Shown: piece after piece, positions 1 to 8,842 of the stretch
How positions within the stretch are numbered: position 1 is the stretch's first letter
Layout: each line of letters opens with the position of its first letter
Assembly (NCBI RefSeq): GCF_002843305.1
Contig: NZ_PGSG01000088.1
Coordinates: 108,712-172,711 of the forward strand
Reading direction: 5' to 3'
Source: Streptomyces barkulensis
Lineage (GTDB): Bacteria; Actinomycetota; Actinomycetes; Streptomycetales; Streptomycetaceae
Length of the DNA stretch: 64,000 nt
Notes under the pieces: generated by a model
What the model saw: the letters and a program-made list of their open reading frames with translations, nothing else
Database searches by the model: none
Told to the model about the DNA's origin: nothing
Translations under genes and position numbers: made by a program

Positions 1-611
1 GTCGCGCGGCTGCGCATGGCCCGCCGGAGCTGGGACGCCTCCTCCTCCAGTTCGCGGTAGCGTCCGAGGTCGTACGTGGCCTGCGCCAGATGGCGCTCGT
101 AACCGCGCTGGGCGACGGCCGTGTGGTCGCGGGCCGCGGGGGTGTGGGTCTGCCGGTAGGCGCGCTCGATGCGGACCAGTTCCTCGTGGAAGCCGGTGAC
201 GTCCTCGACGTGGTGCAGGATCGCCGTTACTTCTCCGCCGGGGTCGAGGACGGGGCTGCTGACCGGGCTCCAGTACTTCTCGCGGAAGCCGGTGGGGCTG
301 TCGGCGAAGGGGACGTCGTACTTCAGGACGGGCAGGGCCTGGGCCGTTCCGGTCGTCAGGACGCGCCGGAACAGGGCGTCCAGATCGCGCATGCCGCCGG
401 CGCCCGGGTCGTCGGGGCCGGCGGGGTAGGCGTCGAAGACGTGCCGCCCGACCACCTCGTTCCGCTCGCGGAACGTCGCCTCCTCACAGGCGCGGTTGAC
501 CTCCAGGATCACCAGATCGGTGCCGAGCACCAGCAGGGGTGAGGTCGTGGCACGGAATATGGCCTCGAAGTCGGCGGGGGAGGGAGTAGACGGAGCCATA
601 TCCCTACTCAT
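1..611 (-). CDS. PAS-domain signalling protein, C-terminus beyond the window
   Basis: The frame is open from an ATG at 611 to the window edge, so about 203 N-terminal residues are present. Residues 14-130 read as a PAS sensor fold: TSPLLVLGTDLVILEVN, a conserved NEVVGRH turn, then a PAC-like end ILHHVEDVT. A charged, probably coiled-coil segment follows (residues 140-200, RELEEEASQLRRAMRSRA). In Streptomyces this arrangement usually precedes a SpoIIE-type phosphatase, a histidine kinase or an ANTAR domain, but the output domain is not visible here. A second in-frame ATG at 599 is an alternative start. It is transcribed away from the lipoprotein genes. PAS identity is confident; the output activity is unknown. 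Confidence 0.75.
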   Translation of the reverse strand, partial: MSRDMAPSTPSPADFEAIFRATTSPLLVLGTDLVILEVNRACEEATFRERNEVVGRHVFDAYPAGPDDPGAGGMRDLDALFRRVLTTGTAQALPVLKYDVPFADSPTGFREKYWSPVSSPVLDPGGEVTAILHHVEDVTGFHEELVRIERAYRQTHTPAARDHTAVAQRGYERHLAQATYDLGRYRELEEEASQLRRAMRSRA

Positions 612-881
612 GCTCCGAGTCCGGCATTCAATGCGTACCGCCTCCGCGCGCGGTGCCCTCCGCCACCGTCCGCCGGCCTCGGGGGCTTCACGGCCGACCG
701 CCGTCTCGTCCATGGTGTCGGTGCGGGAAGGTCCGAACGGTACGGGCCGGAGGGGAATACGGCGGGAACGACACCTTTGGCTGGATCGTGGGGGTTGGGT
801 GATTGGCGTCCGGCCCACTCGGCAACAGACCTTTATCAAGCGGGTTCCCGGAGCCCGGCAACCTACGTTCAGGAGCGCGCA

Positions 882-1565
882 GTGACACCTCGTACGACCA
901 TGACCGCGATCGCCCTCGCATCGGCCCTCCTCGTGACGGCCTGCGGTGGGGCGGAAGGGGAGGCGGGGGGCGGCGTGAGCACGGCTCCGACGGCCGGCCA
1001 ATCCGACCAATCCGGCCGGCCCGAACGGTCTGAGGACGCCGGGGGGAGCGCCTCGCCCTCCGCGTCCACCGGCGCGCCCTCGTCCGCCTCCCCGTCACCG
1101 TCTCCGCCCGGGGGCGGGGAGGAGGACGTGGTGCTGCGCGACACCTCCCGCAGGACGGGGGCAGCCCGGGACGCGGGGGTGAACGACTTCCCGGAGCTGC
1201 GCGGGGTGCGGGTGGGCATCCACGACACCTACGACCGGGTCGTCTTCGACTTCGACGAGGGCACCCCCAGGTTCGTGGCCGAGTACGTGGACACCCTGCA
1301 CCAGGACGGTTCCGGCGACGTCATCCCTCTCAAGGGGGACCAGGACCTGAAGATCTCCTTCCTGCGGTCCGTGCCCGACCCCGACTTCGACGACGGCGGC
1401 AGGAACACCCCCGTCATCCGCGAGCTGCGGCTGGTGAGCTACTTCGAGGGCGAGACGCTCTTCGGCGTCGGCGTCGACCCCGAGGGTGACGGCCCGGCGG
1501 GCTTCCGGGTGACCACGGGCAAGAACAAGATCATCCTCGATGTGGCGCACAGGGCGGCGGGCTGA
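882..1565 (+). CDS. AMIN-like domain lipoprotein (copy 1)
   Basis: The GTG at 882 is chosen because AGGAG lies 6 bases upstream (871-875) and the lipoprotein signal starts immediately. The 227-residue product has an n-region, a hydrophobic stretch and a lipobox LVTAC with Cys21, so it should be lipidated and tethered outside the membrane. Residues 22-95 are a Ser/Pro/Gly-rich spacer. The C-terminal 120 residues hold VRVGIHDTYDRVVFDF and a closing GFRVTTGKNKIILDVAH, matching the AMIN-like fold of actinobacterial lipoproteins, related to cell-wall-binding AMIN domains. The next gene encodes a paralogue with the same layout. Function in envelope maintenance is an inference; no catalytic residues are visible. 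Confidence 0.85.
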   Translation: MTPRTTMTAIALASALLVTACGGAEGEAGGGVSTAPTAGQSDQSGRPERSEDAGGSASPSASTGAPSSASPSPSPPGGGEEDVVLRDTSRRTGAARDAGVNDFPELRGVRVGIHDTYDRVVFDFDEGTPRFVAEYVDTLHQDGSGDVIPLKGDQDLKISFLRSVPDPDFDDGGRNTPVIRELRLVSYFEGETLFGVGVDPEGDGPAGFRVTTGKNKIILDVAHRAAG

Positions 1566-1839
1566 CGGCCCCCGGGACGCGGAACGGAGAGCCTTTCGGC
1601 CGGAAAACGCTGTTGCTAGGGTGACGGCCACCCGCTCGGCACCGTTGGTATGAGCGGGCTTGGGGGGCTTTTTGTTCCGGGGGGAACGCGGAGCGCCGCT
1701 TTCACGGCGCCGGGGGATCGATTCCGCCGGTGTCCGGGGGGCGGAGTTTCGCCACGGCTGGATGCGCACCGGTACGACCGCACTCGCCCGAGCATCCCGG
1801 TGTCCGCGGCAATCAGCCGTCCATGCGCAGGAGTTCACA

Positions 1840-2535
1840 GTGAGAAGCCGTTCCGCCGCGACCGCGATCGCCCTTGTCTCCGTCCTTGTGGTGGCGGGCT
1901 GCGAGAAGGGGGCGCAGGACGACGCGGCCCCGACGCCGACGGCCGGGGAGTCCCGGCCCGCCGCCGCGTCCGCGTCCCCGTCCCCGGGCGGGCCGGGCGA
2001 GTCCCGGACCCCGGAGCCCGGGGGGTCCGGTGGCCCCGGAGACGACGGCGGGGCCGCCTCGCCGACCGCCGATGGCGACGGCGGCGGCTCCGGGCCGGTC
2101 CCGTCCTGGGGCACCGCCCGCAAGGACGGCGAGGCCGAGGGGGCGGACCCGGCGGCCACCCCGAAGCTGACGGCGGTACGGGTGACCGGCCGTGACGTCC
2201 ACGACCGGGTCACCTTCGAGTTCGACGGCGGTGTCCCGGCGCACATAGTCGCCTACCTGGAGCCGCTGCACCAGCCCGGGAGCGGCACCCTGGTTCCCGT
2301 CGAGGGCGAGCACTCCATCGAGGTCGTCCTGGTCGGGGCCCTGCCGGACGGCGAGTACGGCGGGAAGGAGCAGACCTCCGGCGTCCGCGAGATCACCAAG
2401 GTCGGTCTGTTCGAGGGTGAGCTGCGGGTCGGCATCGGCCTCGACACCGAGGGCGACGGCCGGGCGGGCTTCCGGGTGGTCACGGAGGCGGACCGGCTCC
2501 ACGTCGACATCACCCACGGGGCGTCCCCGGTGTGA
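1840..2535 (+). CDS. AMIN-like domain lipoprotein (copy 2)
   Basis: The GTG at 1840 is preceded by CAGGAG (1828-1833). The 231-residue product copies its upstream neighbour: lipobox VVAGC with Cys21, a long Pro/Ser/Gly/Asp linker to about residue 105, then an AMIN-like C-terminus (TGRDVHDRVTFEFDGG near residue 125, GFRVVTEADRLHVDITHG at the end). The two genes are separated by about 270 bases, which may hold a promoter (TAGGGT near 1617), so they need not be one transcript. Domains are similar but linkers are unalignable, consistent with an old tandem duplication. A strong hairpin terminator follows the stop. The ligand, presumably envelope glycan, is inferred from the domain name only. Confidence 0.85.
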   Translation: MRSRSAATAIALVSVLVVAGCEKGAQDDAAPTPTAGESRPAAASASPSPGGPGESRTPEPGGSGGPGDDGGAASPTADGDGGGSGPVPSWGTARKDGEAEGADPAATPKLTAVRVTGRDVHDRVTFEFDGGVPAHIVAYLEPLHQPGSGTLVPVEGEHSIEVVLVGALPDGEYGGKEQTSGVREITKVGLFEGELRVGIGLDTEGDGRAGFRVVTEADRLHVDITHGASPV

Positions 2536-2544
2536 TCCCGCGTT

Positions 2545-2581
2545 CCCGCCCCGGCCCGGCGCTCCGCCGGGCCGGGGCGGG
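2545..2581 (+). terminator. Hairpin terminator after the AMIN-like pair
   Basis: A perfect 16-bp G+C stem (2545-2560 with 2566-2581) and a five-base loop lie 9 bases past the stop of the second lipoprotein gene. There is no long T tract, as is usual for Streptomyces terminators. Confidence 0.75.
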
Positions 2582-2672
2582 TGCTGTTCCGCCCGCGCGT
2601 CTGGCGGACGAGACGGACGGCCGCTACGTTACCTCCGGTAACCATCCCCGTCCGTCCGAACCGGGAGCGCGC

Positions 2673-4022
2673 ATGACGCCCACACCGTCACCCAACGGCC
2701 CCTCCCCGCGACACCGCCCGTCCCGTCCCTCCCGGCGATTCCGGGGGATCGCCGGATGCGCCGCGGCCCTCGCCCTGGCCGCCACGGCCGCCGTACCCGC
2801 CTCGGCCTCCGCCGTACCCGCCTCGGCCTCCGCCGTACCCGCCTCGGCCTCCGCGGGGACCGCCGCGGGCGGCGGCCTGAACGAGGTGCTGTTCGTCGGC
2901 AACAACTGGGACGGGACCGCCGACGTCATCGAGTCGACCGGCGACTACGCGAAGGTCGGCCGGATCGACGTCATCCCCGACAGGAAGGAGCGGATGCGGG
3001 AGATCCACCTCAACCCGATCAGGCTCGCCTTCTTCCTCGGCATCCGCCACACCGTCGGCGAGGGGCACGACCAGTACGTCGACGACATGTACTCCACCCC
3101 GGACGGCTCGGCCGTCGTCGTCTCCCGCCCCAGCTTCGCCGACGTGGTCTCGATCGACGTGGCCACGGGGAAGATCAACTGGCGCTTCCCGGTGTCGGGT
3201 TTCCGCTCCGACCACATGGCGGTCTCGCCCGACGGCCGCCGCGTGGCGGTGTCGGCGTCCACGTCCAACACCGTCCACGTCCTCGACATCGTCACGGGCG
3301 AGGAGGTGGGCTCGTTCGAGACCGGCGACAAGCCGCACGAGAACGTCTTCACCGACGGCGGCCGGCACATCTGGAACATGTCCATCGGCGAGGTCAACAA
3401 CGACCTCGACGCCCCCTGGCTGGACTGGACGAAGGGCGACCGGCGCATCACGGTCGTCGACGCGGACACCTTCGAGCAGGTGAAGGTGATCGACATGCGC
3501 GAGCGGCTGGACGCCTTCGGCCGTGAGGACCTCTCCGACTCGGTGCGGCCCGTGGCCTTCACGCCCGACGAGTCCAGGCTCTACTTCCAGGTGTCGTTCT
3601 TCAACGGCTTCCTGGAGTACGACGTGGCCGCCGACGAGATCACCCGGATCAAGGAGCTGCCGAAGAACCCGGACACCGACGAGGACCGCACCACCTGGGT
3701 CAACGACTCGCGCCACCACGGCATGTCGATGAACCCTCAGGGCACGAAGCTGTGCGTCGCCGGGACGATGGACGACTACGCCACCGTCGTGGACCGCGGG
3801 ACGCTGGAGGAGGGGCCGCTGGTGGAGGTCTCCAAGCCGTACTGGGCGACGGTGAGCGGCGACGGCAGGCACTGCGTGGTCTCCGAGAGCGGATCCGACC
3901 AGGTCACCGCGATCGACTTCGCGACCGGCCGGAAGGTGGCCTCCGTGCCCGTCGGCGACCACCCGCAGCGGGTGCGCGTGGGGCACGTCCCGGCCGGGTG
4001 GACCGGCCCCTCCGCGGGGTGA
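2673..4022 (+). CDS. Secreted YncE-like beta-propeller protein
   Basis: The ATG at 2673 follows GGGAG (2663-2667). The 449-residue product starts with an Arg/Pro/Ser-rich basic region, then a hydrophobic core (residues 28-42) and a signal-peptidase region made of three identical VPASASA heptads. The mature part repeats YVTN/YncE-type blades: VVVSRPSFADVVSIDVATGK, VAVSASTSNTVHVLDIVTGE, CVVSESGSDQVTAIDFATGR. Such secreted propellers bind ligands or act as lactonase-like enzymes, but no catalytic residues can be assigned. It stands alone between two strong terminators, so it is probably monocistronic. The C-terminus is complete (DHPQRVRVGHVPAGW), with no anchor, so it should be released or loosely wall-associated. 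Confidence 0.8.
   Translation: MTPTPSPNGPSPRHRPSRPSRRFRGIAGCAAALALAATAAVPASASAVPASASAVPASASAGTAAGGGLNEVLFVGNNWDGTADVIESTGDYAKVGRIDVIPDRKERMREIHLNPIRLAFFLGIRHTVGEGHDQYVDDMYSTPDGSAVVVSRPSFADVVSIDVATGKINWRFPVSGFRSDHMAVSPDGRRVAVSASTSNTVHVLDIVTGEEVGSFETGDKPHENVFTDGGRHIWNMSIGEVNNDLDAPWLDWTKGDRRITVVDADTFEQVKVIDMRERLDAFGREDLSDSVRPVAFTPDESRLYFQVSFFNGFLEYDVAADEITRIKELPKNPDTDEDRTTWVNDSRHHGMSMNPQGTKLCVAGTMDDYATVVDRGTLEEGPLVEVSKPYWATVSGDGRHCVVSESGSDQVTAIDFATGRKVASVPVGDHPQRVRVGHVPAGWTGPSAG
2790..2852 (+). repeat. Three perfect 21-bp tandem repeats inside the signal peptide
   Basis: Units 2790-2810, 2811-2831 and 2832-2852 are identical, including wobble bases, and each encodes AVPASAS in frame. Each copy carries an A-S-A type signal-peptidase site, so copy number can change without breaking the frame. 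Confidence 0.95.
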
Positions 4023-4030
4023 CGCGCGCC

Positions 4031-4071
4031 CGTCTCCCCGCCCCGGGGTCCGGGGCCGGGGCGGGGAGACG
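4031..4071 (+). terminator. Hairpin terminator after the beta-propeller gene
   Basis: A perfect 16-bp stem (4031-4046 with 4056-4071) with a nine-base loop begins 8 bases after the stop codon. It insulates the gene from the AraC-type regulator downstream. Confidence 0.8.
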
Positions 4072-4180
4072 GTGACGGCGTGGACGCCCCGGCCCGCCCG
4101 GGCGCATGATCGGAGCGGACCGCGGCGGTCGGGTCGGGCCGGGGTTCCGCCGGGCAGGGTGGAGGTCGAAGGGAGGCCCT

Positions 4181-5074
4181 GTGATCTCGGCACTCAACCG
4201 GCTCGTCGCCCTCGTCGAGGAGCGCATCGCGGACCAGAGCGCGGAGCACCTCGCCGAGGGGCTCGACGTCCGGGGGCTGGCCGGGGAACTCGGCACGACC
4301 GAGTACCACCTGCGCCGCATGTTCTCCTCGCTGGCCGGCCTGCCGCTGTCGGAGTACACGCGCCGGCGCCGTATGACCGTCGCCGCCGCCGACGTGGTCC
4401 GGGGCGAGGACGGTCTGCTGAACATCGCGGTCCGGTACGGATACGGCTCGGCCGAGGCGTTCGGGCGTGCGTTCCGCGCGGTCCACGGCGCGGGCCCCGG
4501 TGAGGTGCGCCGCGACGGAGGCCCCCTTCGCACACAACCGCAGCTCAGGTTCCACCTGACCGTCGAAGGGAGCACCCCCATGGACACCCGCCTCGCCGAC
4601 CGCCCCGCGTTCCGGCTGATCGGACACGCGGCCCGGGTCCCGCTCATCCACCAGGGCGTCAATCCGCACATCCAGCGGCACGTCACCGCGCTGCCGCAGG
4701 AGGAGCATCTGCGGCTAAAGGCCCTCTGCGAGGCCGAGCCGGGAGGTCTGCTGCAGGTCTTCGACGACCTCGACCCCGACGGCACGGAGGGGAGCGAACT
4801 GACCTATCTGCACGGGGTCGCCGTCTCCCGGGACGCGCCGGTCCCCGGCGACCTCGACGCCATCGAGGTGCCGGCCGGCGAGTGGGCGGTCTTCCGCACC
4901 GCCGGGCCGTATCCGCAGACCCTGCAGACGACCTGGGCCGCGACCGCGACCGAGTGGTTCCCCTCCAACCCGTGGCGCCTTCGGCCGGGGCCCTCGATGG
5001 TCGCGGTCCTCGAGCGCGCCGACGACTTCGGCACCGCGACCTGCGAGCTGTGGCTGCCCGTCGAACCGGCGTGA
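4181..5074 (+). CDS. AraC-family regulator with GyrI-like effector domain
   Basis: The GTG at 4181 with GGGAGG (4171-4176) is preferred over an in-frame ATG at 4106. Residues 1-105 form an AraC/XylS DNA-binding domain with two helix-turn-helices (second: LLNIAVRYGYGSAEAFGRAFRAVHGAGP). Residues 115-297 are a GyrI/SOUL-type effector-binding domain (RLIGHAARVPL; YLHGVAVSRDA; EVPAGEWAVFRTAGPYPQTLQTTW). This HTH-GyrI order is that of the Rob/SoxS-like and MerR-type multidrug sensors, so it likely senses a small hydrophobic or cationic ligand and activates detoxification genes. No obvious target operon is adjacent; it is flanked by a terminator and by a polysaccharide lyase with its own operators. 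Family call is firm, ligand unknown. Confidence 0.88.
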   Translation: MISALNRLVALVEERIADQSAEHLAEGLDVRGLAGELGTTEYHLRRMFSSLAGLPLSEYTRRRRMTVAAADVVRGEDGLLNIAVRYGYGSAEAFGRAFRAVHGAGPGEVRRDGGPLRTQPQLRFHLTVEGSTPMDTRLADRPAFRLIGHAARVPLIHQGVNPHIQRHVTALPQEEHLRLKALCEAEPGGLLQVFDDLDPDGTEGSELTYLHGVAVSRDAPVPGDLDAIEVPAGEWAVFRTAGPYPQTLQTTWAATATEWFPSNPWRLRPGPSMVAVLERADDFGTATCELWLPVEPA

Positions 5075-5197
5075 CGGCCCGCACCGCGGGACCGGCCCGG
5101 GGCCCGGGCCCGCACCCGCGGTGCGGCGCCCGGGCCGGTTCCGCCACTTCGTCCGTGCACGGCTCTTGCCGTCCCGCGACGGCCGCCCCTATCGTCG

Positions 5198-5211
5198 CGG
5201 GAGCGCTCCCA
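5198..5211. promoter_or_regulatory. CebR-type LacI-family operator
   Basis: CGGGAGCGCTCCCA contains a perfect 12-bp palindrome and matches 13 of 14 bases of the CebR box known from Streptomyces cellulose/cello-oligosaccharide genes (TGGGAGCGCTCCCA). It lies 131 bases before the lyase start codon, a suitable place for repression of a secreted glycan-degrading enzyme. The match is by eye; the binding regulator is inferred. Confidence 0.55.
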
Positions 5212-5273
5212 CACTCTCTTTCGCACCACCTTCCGTCGGCGCCCCCGGCGTGCACCTCTCCGCCCGGCGCGTC

Positions 5274-5289
5274 GATGAATCGATTCATC
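5274..5289. promoter_or_regulatory. Second LacI-family palindromic operator
   Basis: GATGAATCGATTCATC is a perfect 16-bp palindrome with the central CG typical of LacI/GalR operators. It lies 53 bases before the lyase start, so it should overlap the promoter or early transcript. A dedicated rhamnose- or pectin-responsive LacI regulator is the likely ligand-sensing partner, but none is encoded nearby. Confidence 0.6.
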
Positions 5290-5341
5290 AAGGCCCTTCC
5301 CCCCACCCGTGGGCGCGCCACCCCCCAGACAAGGAGCCGCC

Positions 5342-7684
5342 ATGCCTGCCCACAGCACACCCGCAAGACCCCGCTCGGGACCCCGCTCCCGCCTGAGAGG
5401 GCTGTACGCCGCCGCGTTTGCCGCGCTGTTGGCCGCCGTCTCACTCGTCGCCCTGCCCGCACAGGAGGCCGGTGCCGCCGAGATCGACACCTCCGCCTAC
5501 TACCAGCTCGTCTCCCGCCACAGCGGCAAGGCGATCGACGTCTTCGAGCGCTCCACCGACAACGGCGCCTCCGTGGTGCAGTGGACGCCGGGGACGGGCG
5601 CCAACCAGCAGTTCCGCTTCGTCCCCTCCGGCGACGGCTGGTACCGGATCGCCGCCCGCCACAGCGGCAAGGTGCTGGACGTGGAGGCCCGTTCCACCGC
5701 CGACGGCGCCAACGTCGTCCAGTGGGACGACAAGAACGGCTACAACCAGCAGTTCCGCGTCGCCGACTCCGACGGCGGCCATGTCCGGCTGATCAACCGC
5801 CACAGCGGCAAGGCGCTGGACGTGTGGGAGTGGTCCACCGCCGACGGCGCGCGGATCTCCCAGTACACCGACACCGGCGGGCACAACCAGCAGTGGCGCC
5901 TGGTGGAGGTGGACGGCGACGACGGCGGGAGTGAGCCCCCGCCCGGGGGCGCCAAGCAGATGGAGGACGTCGACCGGGGCCTGGTCTCGGTCCGTTCGGG
6001 CACGGGCAACCTGGTCTCGTGGCGGCTGCTGGGCACCGAGAGCCGCGACACGGCCTTCAACCTCTACCGGGGCGGGACGAAGGTGAACTCCTCGCCCATC
6101 ACCGGCTCCACCAACCACCTGGACGCCGGCGCCCCCGCCGACGCCTCCTACACCGTGCGCGCGGTGGTGAACGGCGCCGAACAGGCCGCCTCCGGCCCCT
6201 CGCTGCGCTTCACCGGCGGCAACCACCTCGACGTGCCGCTCTCCCGCCCCGGCTCCACCTACACCCCCGTCGAGGCCTCCCCCGGCGACCTGGACGGCGA
6301 CGGGCAGTACGAACTGGTCGTCAAGTGGGACCCGGACAACGCCAAGGACAACTCCCAGTCCGGCACGACAGGCAACGTCTACATCGACGCCTACCGCCTC
6401 AGCGGCCAGCGGCTGTGGCGCATCGACCTGGGCCGCAACATCCGTGCCGGAGCCCACTACACCCAGTTCCAGGTCTACGACTACGACGGCGACGGCCGCG
6501 CCGAGGTCGCCATGAAGACCGCCGACGCCACCCGCGACGGACGCGGCACCGCCATCGGGAACGCGGGCGCCGACCACCGCAACTCCAGCGGCTACATCCT
6601 GTCCGGCCCCGAGTACCTGACGATGTTCGACGGCCTCACCGGCGCCGCGCTGGACACCGTGGACTACGAGCCCGGCCGCGGCAACGTCTCCTCCTGGGGC
6701 GACTCCTACGGCAACCGCGTCGACCGCTTCCTGGCCGGCACCGCCTACCTCGACGGCGCCCGGCCCTCCCTGATCATGGCCCGCGGCTACTACACCCGCG
6801 CCACCATCGCCGCCTGGGACTTCCGCGACGGGCGGCTCACCCGGCGCTGGCTGTTCGACTCGGACAACTCCGGCAACGGCGCGGCCTACGGCCAGGGCAA
6901 CCACCAGCTCTCCATCGCCGACGTGGACGCCGACGGCCGCCAGGAGATCGTCTACGGCTCGGCCACCGTCGACGACGACGGCACCCTGATGTACGCCACC
7001 GGCTTCGGCCACGGCGACGCCCTGCACGTGGGCGACTTCGTGCCCTCCCGGCCCGGCCTGGAGGTCTTCACCATCCACGAGCCCGGCGACCAGCCCGGCT
7101 CCGACCTGCACGACGCCCGCACCGGCCAGGTCATCCACCGCACGCCCACCAGCGGCAGCGAGGGGCCGGGACGCGGCGCGGCCGGCGACATACACGCGGG
7201 CAGCGCCGGAGCCGAGTTCTGGGGCTCGGGCCCGAACATGGACCGGCTGCGCAACGCCTCCGGCGGCAGCGTCGGCCGCAACCCGTCCTCGGCCAACTTC
7301 CTCGCCTGGTGGGACGGCGACCCGGTCCGCGAACTCCTCGACGGCACCCGGATCGACAAGTACGGCACCGGCGGCGACACCCGCCTGCTGACCGGCAGCG
7401 GCGTGGCCTCCAGCAACGGTACGAAGTCCACGCCCGTCCTCTCCGGCGACCTGTTCGGCGACTGGCGCGAGGAGGTGATCTGGCGGCACGGCGACAACTC
7501 CGCGCTGCGCATCTACGCCACCACCGCCCCGACCGACCTGAAGCTGCACACCCTCGTCCACGACGCGCAGTACCGGGTGGCGCTGGCCTGGCAGAACACC
7601 GCCTACAACCAGCCGCCGCACCCGAGCTTCTTCCTCGGCCAGGGCATGAGCACCCCGCCTCAGCCCAACGTCTACCTGCGCTGA
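5342..7684 (+). CDS. Secreted rhamnogalacturonan lyase (PL11) with ricin-type lectin domain
   Basis: The ATG at 5342 follows AAGGAG (5331-5336). The 780-residue protein has a signal peptide ending near residue 46 (AGAAE). Residues 50-190 are a ricin B beta-trefoil: three repeats of RHSGK-x-(I/L)DV followed by QQ(F/W)R. A short Pro/Gly linker precedes residues 205-780, which read as polysaccharide lyase family 11 (YesW/YesX type), a propeller with Ca-binding DxDxDG loops (LDGDGQYELVVKWD, YDGDGRAEVAMKT, DVDADGRQEIVYG). It should cleave the rhamnogalacturonan I backbone of plant pectin outside the cell, the lectin domain holding substrate. Two LacI-type operators precede it. Length and order are normal for Streptomyces enzymes. 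Confidence 0.93.
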   Translation: MPAHSTPARPRSGPRSRLRGLYAAAFAALLAAVSLVALPAQEAGAAEIDTSAYYQLVSRHSGKAIDVFERSTDNGASVVQWTPGTGANQQFRFVPSGDGWYRIAARHSGKVLDVEARSTADGANVVQWDDKNGYNQQFRVADSDGGHVRLINRHSGKALDVWEWSTADGARISQYTDTGGHNQQWRLVEVDGDDGGSEPPPGGAKQMEDVDRGLVSVRSGTGNLVSWRLLGTESRDTAFNLYRGGTKVNSSPITGSTNHLDAGAPADASYTVRAVVNGAEQAASGPSLRFTGGNHLDVPLSRPGSTYTPVEASPGDLDGDGQYELVVKWDPDNAKDNSQSGTTGNVYIDAYRLSGQRLWRIDLGRNIRAGAHYTQFQVYDYDGDGRAEVAMKTADATRDGRGTAIGNAGADHRNSSGYILSGPEYLTMFDGLTGAALDTVDYEPGRGNVSSWGDSYGNRVDRFLAGTAYLDGARPSLIMARGYYTRATIAAWDFRDGRLTRRWLFDSDNSGNGAAYGQGNHQLSIADVDADGRQEIVYGSATVDDDGTLMYATGFGHGDALHVGDFVPSRPGLEVFTIHEPGDQPGSDLHDARTGQVIHRTPTSGSEGPGRGAAGDIHAGSAGAEFWGSGPNMDRLRNASGGSVGRNPSSANFLAWWDGDPVRELLDGTRIDKYGTGGDTRLLTGSGVASSNGTKSTPVLSGDLFGDWREEVIWRHGDNSALRIYATTAPTDLKLHTLVHDAQYRVALAWQNTAYNQPPHPSFFLGQGMSTPPQPNVYLR

Positions 7685-7724
7685 CAGCCCCGAAGCCCTC
7701 CACAGGAGCCCCCCCCACGGGCCG

Positions 7725-7814
7725 GGGCCCGCCCGCGCCGCACCGAGCGGCCCGGGCGGGCCCTCGGGCTTTCCGCCTCTGCCAAGAGATATCAGCCGAC
7801 AGCGGCCTGTCGGC
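7725..7814. terminator. Two hairpins between convergent genes
   Basis: An 11-bp stem (7725-7735 with 7753-7763) is followed by a T-rich stretch and terminates the lyase gene. A second perfect 8-bp stem with a four-base loop (7795-7802 with 7807-7814) sits nearer the oxidoreductase stop and probably serves the opposite strand. Confidence 0.65.
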
Positions 7815-7834
7815 CACTTTGGCGAACACCGGGG

Positions 7835-8842
7835 TCAGGGGACGAGGACGACCTTGCCCAGGGTGGCGCGGGTCTCCAGGGCGCGGTGGGCGCGGGCGGC
7901 GTGGGCCAGGGGGAAGTGGTGGACGGGCGGGACGAGGACGCCCTCGGCGGCCAGCGCCATGGCCTCCTCCTCCAGCACCCGGATGTTCTCCATGCCGCCG
8001 ATGCGGTCGAACATCGGCCTGCCCAGCACCGAGCGTGAGGTGACTCCCAGCTCCCGCTGCTCCTCCTCGCTCAGCACGGCCTGCCCCTCGGGCGAGAAGC
8101 CGGCCGAGGCGTAACCGTAGGAGAGATGGGAGCCACCGGGGGCGAGGAGAGCGGTGGCCCCGCGGCCGAGACCGCCGCCGACGCCCTCGAAGAGATAGGT
8201 GACGGGCCGGTCCCCGAACTTCTCCCGGATCCGCCCGGCCCAGTCGCCCCGGGTGTAGTCCACCGCCAGGTCCGCGCCCATGCCCTCCACCGCCCGTACC
8301 TTCTCCGGCCCGCCCGCCGCGCCGATGACGGTGGCGCCCCTGTGCCGGGCGTACTGCACCAGGAGCGAGCCGATCCCCCCGGCCGCGGCCAGGACCAGCA
8401 CCGTGTCGGCGGGGGAGAGGTCGGTGAAGCGGAGGACGCCCATGGCGGTACGGCCGGTGCCCACCAGGGCGACGGCGTGGTCCTCGCTCAGACCGCCGGG
8501 CAGCGGATGCAGCCGCTCGACGCCGGTGACGGCCAGCTCGGCGTACCCGCCGGGCACCATGCCCAGATGGGCGGCGACGCGGCGGCCCAGCCACGCCGGA
8601 TCGACGCCCTCGCCCAGCGCGTCCACGGTGCCGGCGACCTCCCGCCCGGGGATGGTGGGCAGCTCGGCGGGCGTGGGGGTCGGGCCGAGCCGCAGCCCCT
8701 CGCGCAGGGCGGTGTCCACCAGGTGCACCCCGGCCGCCGCGACGGCGATCCGTACCTGGCCGGGGCCGGGCTCGGGGTCCGGGACCCGCTCGTAACGGAG
8801 GTTCTCGGCGGGGCCGAAGGCGTGCAGACGTACAGCGTGCAT
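7835..8842 (-). CDS. Zinc-less quinone oxidoreductase (MDR superfamily)
   Basis: The ATG at 8842 starts MHAVRLHAFGPAENLRYERV, the normal N-terminus of the family, and an earlier in-frame start would only add non-conserved residues. The 335-residue product has the GroES-like N-terminal half (PGREVAGTVDALGEGV) and the NAD(P)-binding Rossmann half (VLVLAAAGGIGSLLVQYARHRGATVIG, residues ~140-165), ending GKVVLVP. The zinc-binding cysteines of alcohol dehydrogenases are absent, so it should be an NADPH:quinone reductase (QorA type) acting on quinones or electrophilic enones in the cytosol. It is probably monocistronic. Substrate is not predictable from sequence. Confidence 0.9.
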   Translation of the reverse strand: MHAVRLHAFGPAENLRYERVPDPEPGPGQVRIAVAAAGVHLVDTALREGLRLGPTPTPAELPTIPGREVAGTVDALGEGVDPAWLGRRVAAHLGMVPGGYAELAVTGVERLHPLPGGLSEDHAVALVGTGRTAMGVLRFTDLSPADTVLVLAAAGGIGSLLVQYARHRGATVIGAAGGPEKVRAVEGMGADLAVDYTRGDWAGRIREKFGDRPVTYLFEGVGGGLGRGATALLAPGGSHLSYGYASAGFSPEGQAVLSEEEQRELGVTSRSVLGRPMFDRIGGMENIRVLEEEAMALAAEGVLVPPVHHFPLAHAARAHRALETRATLGKVVLVP

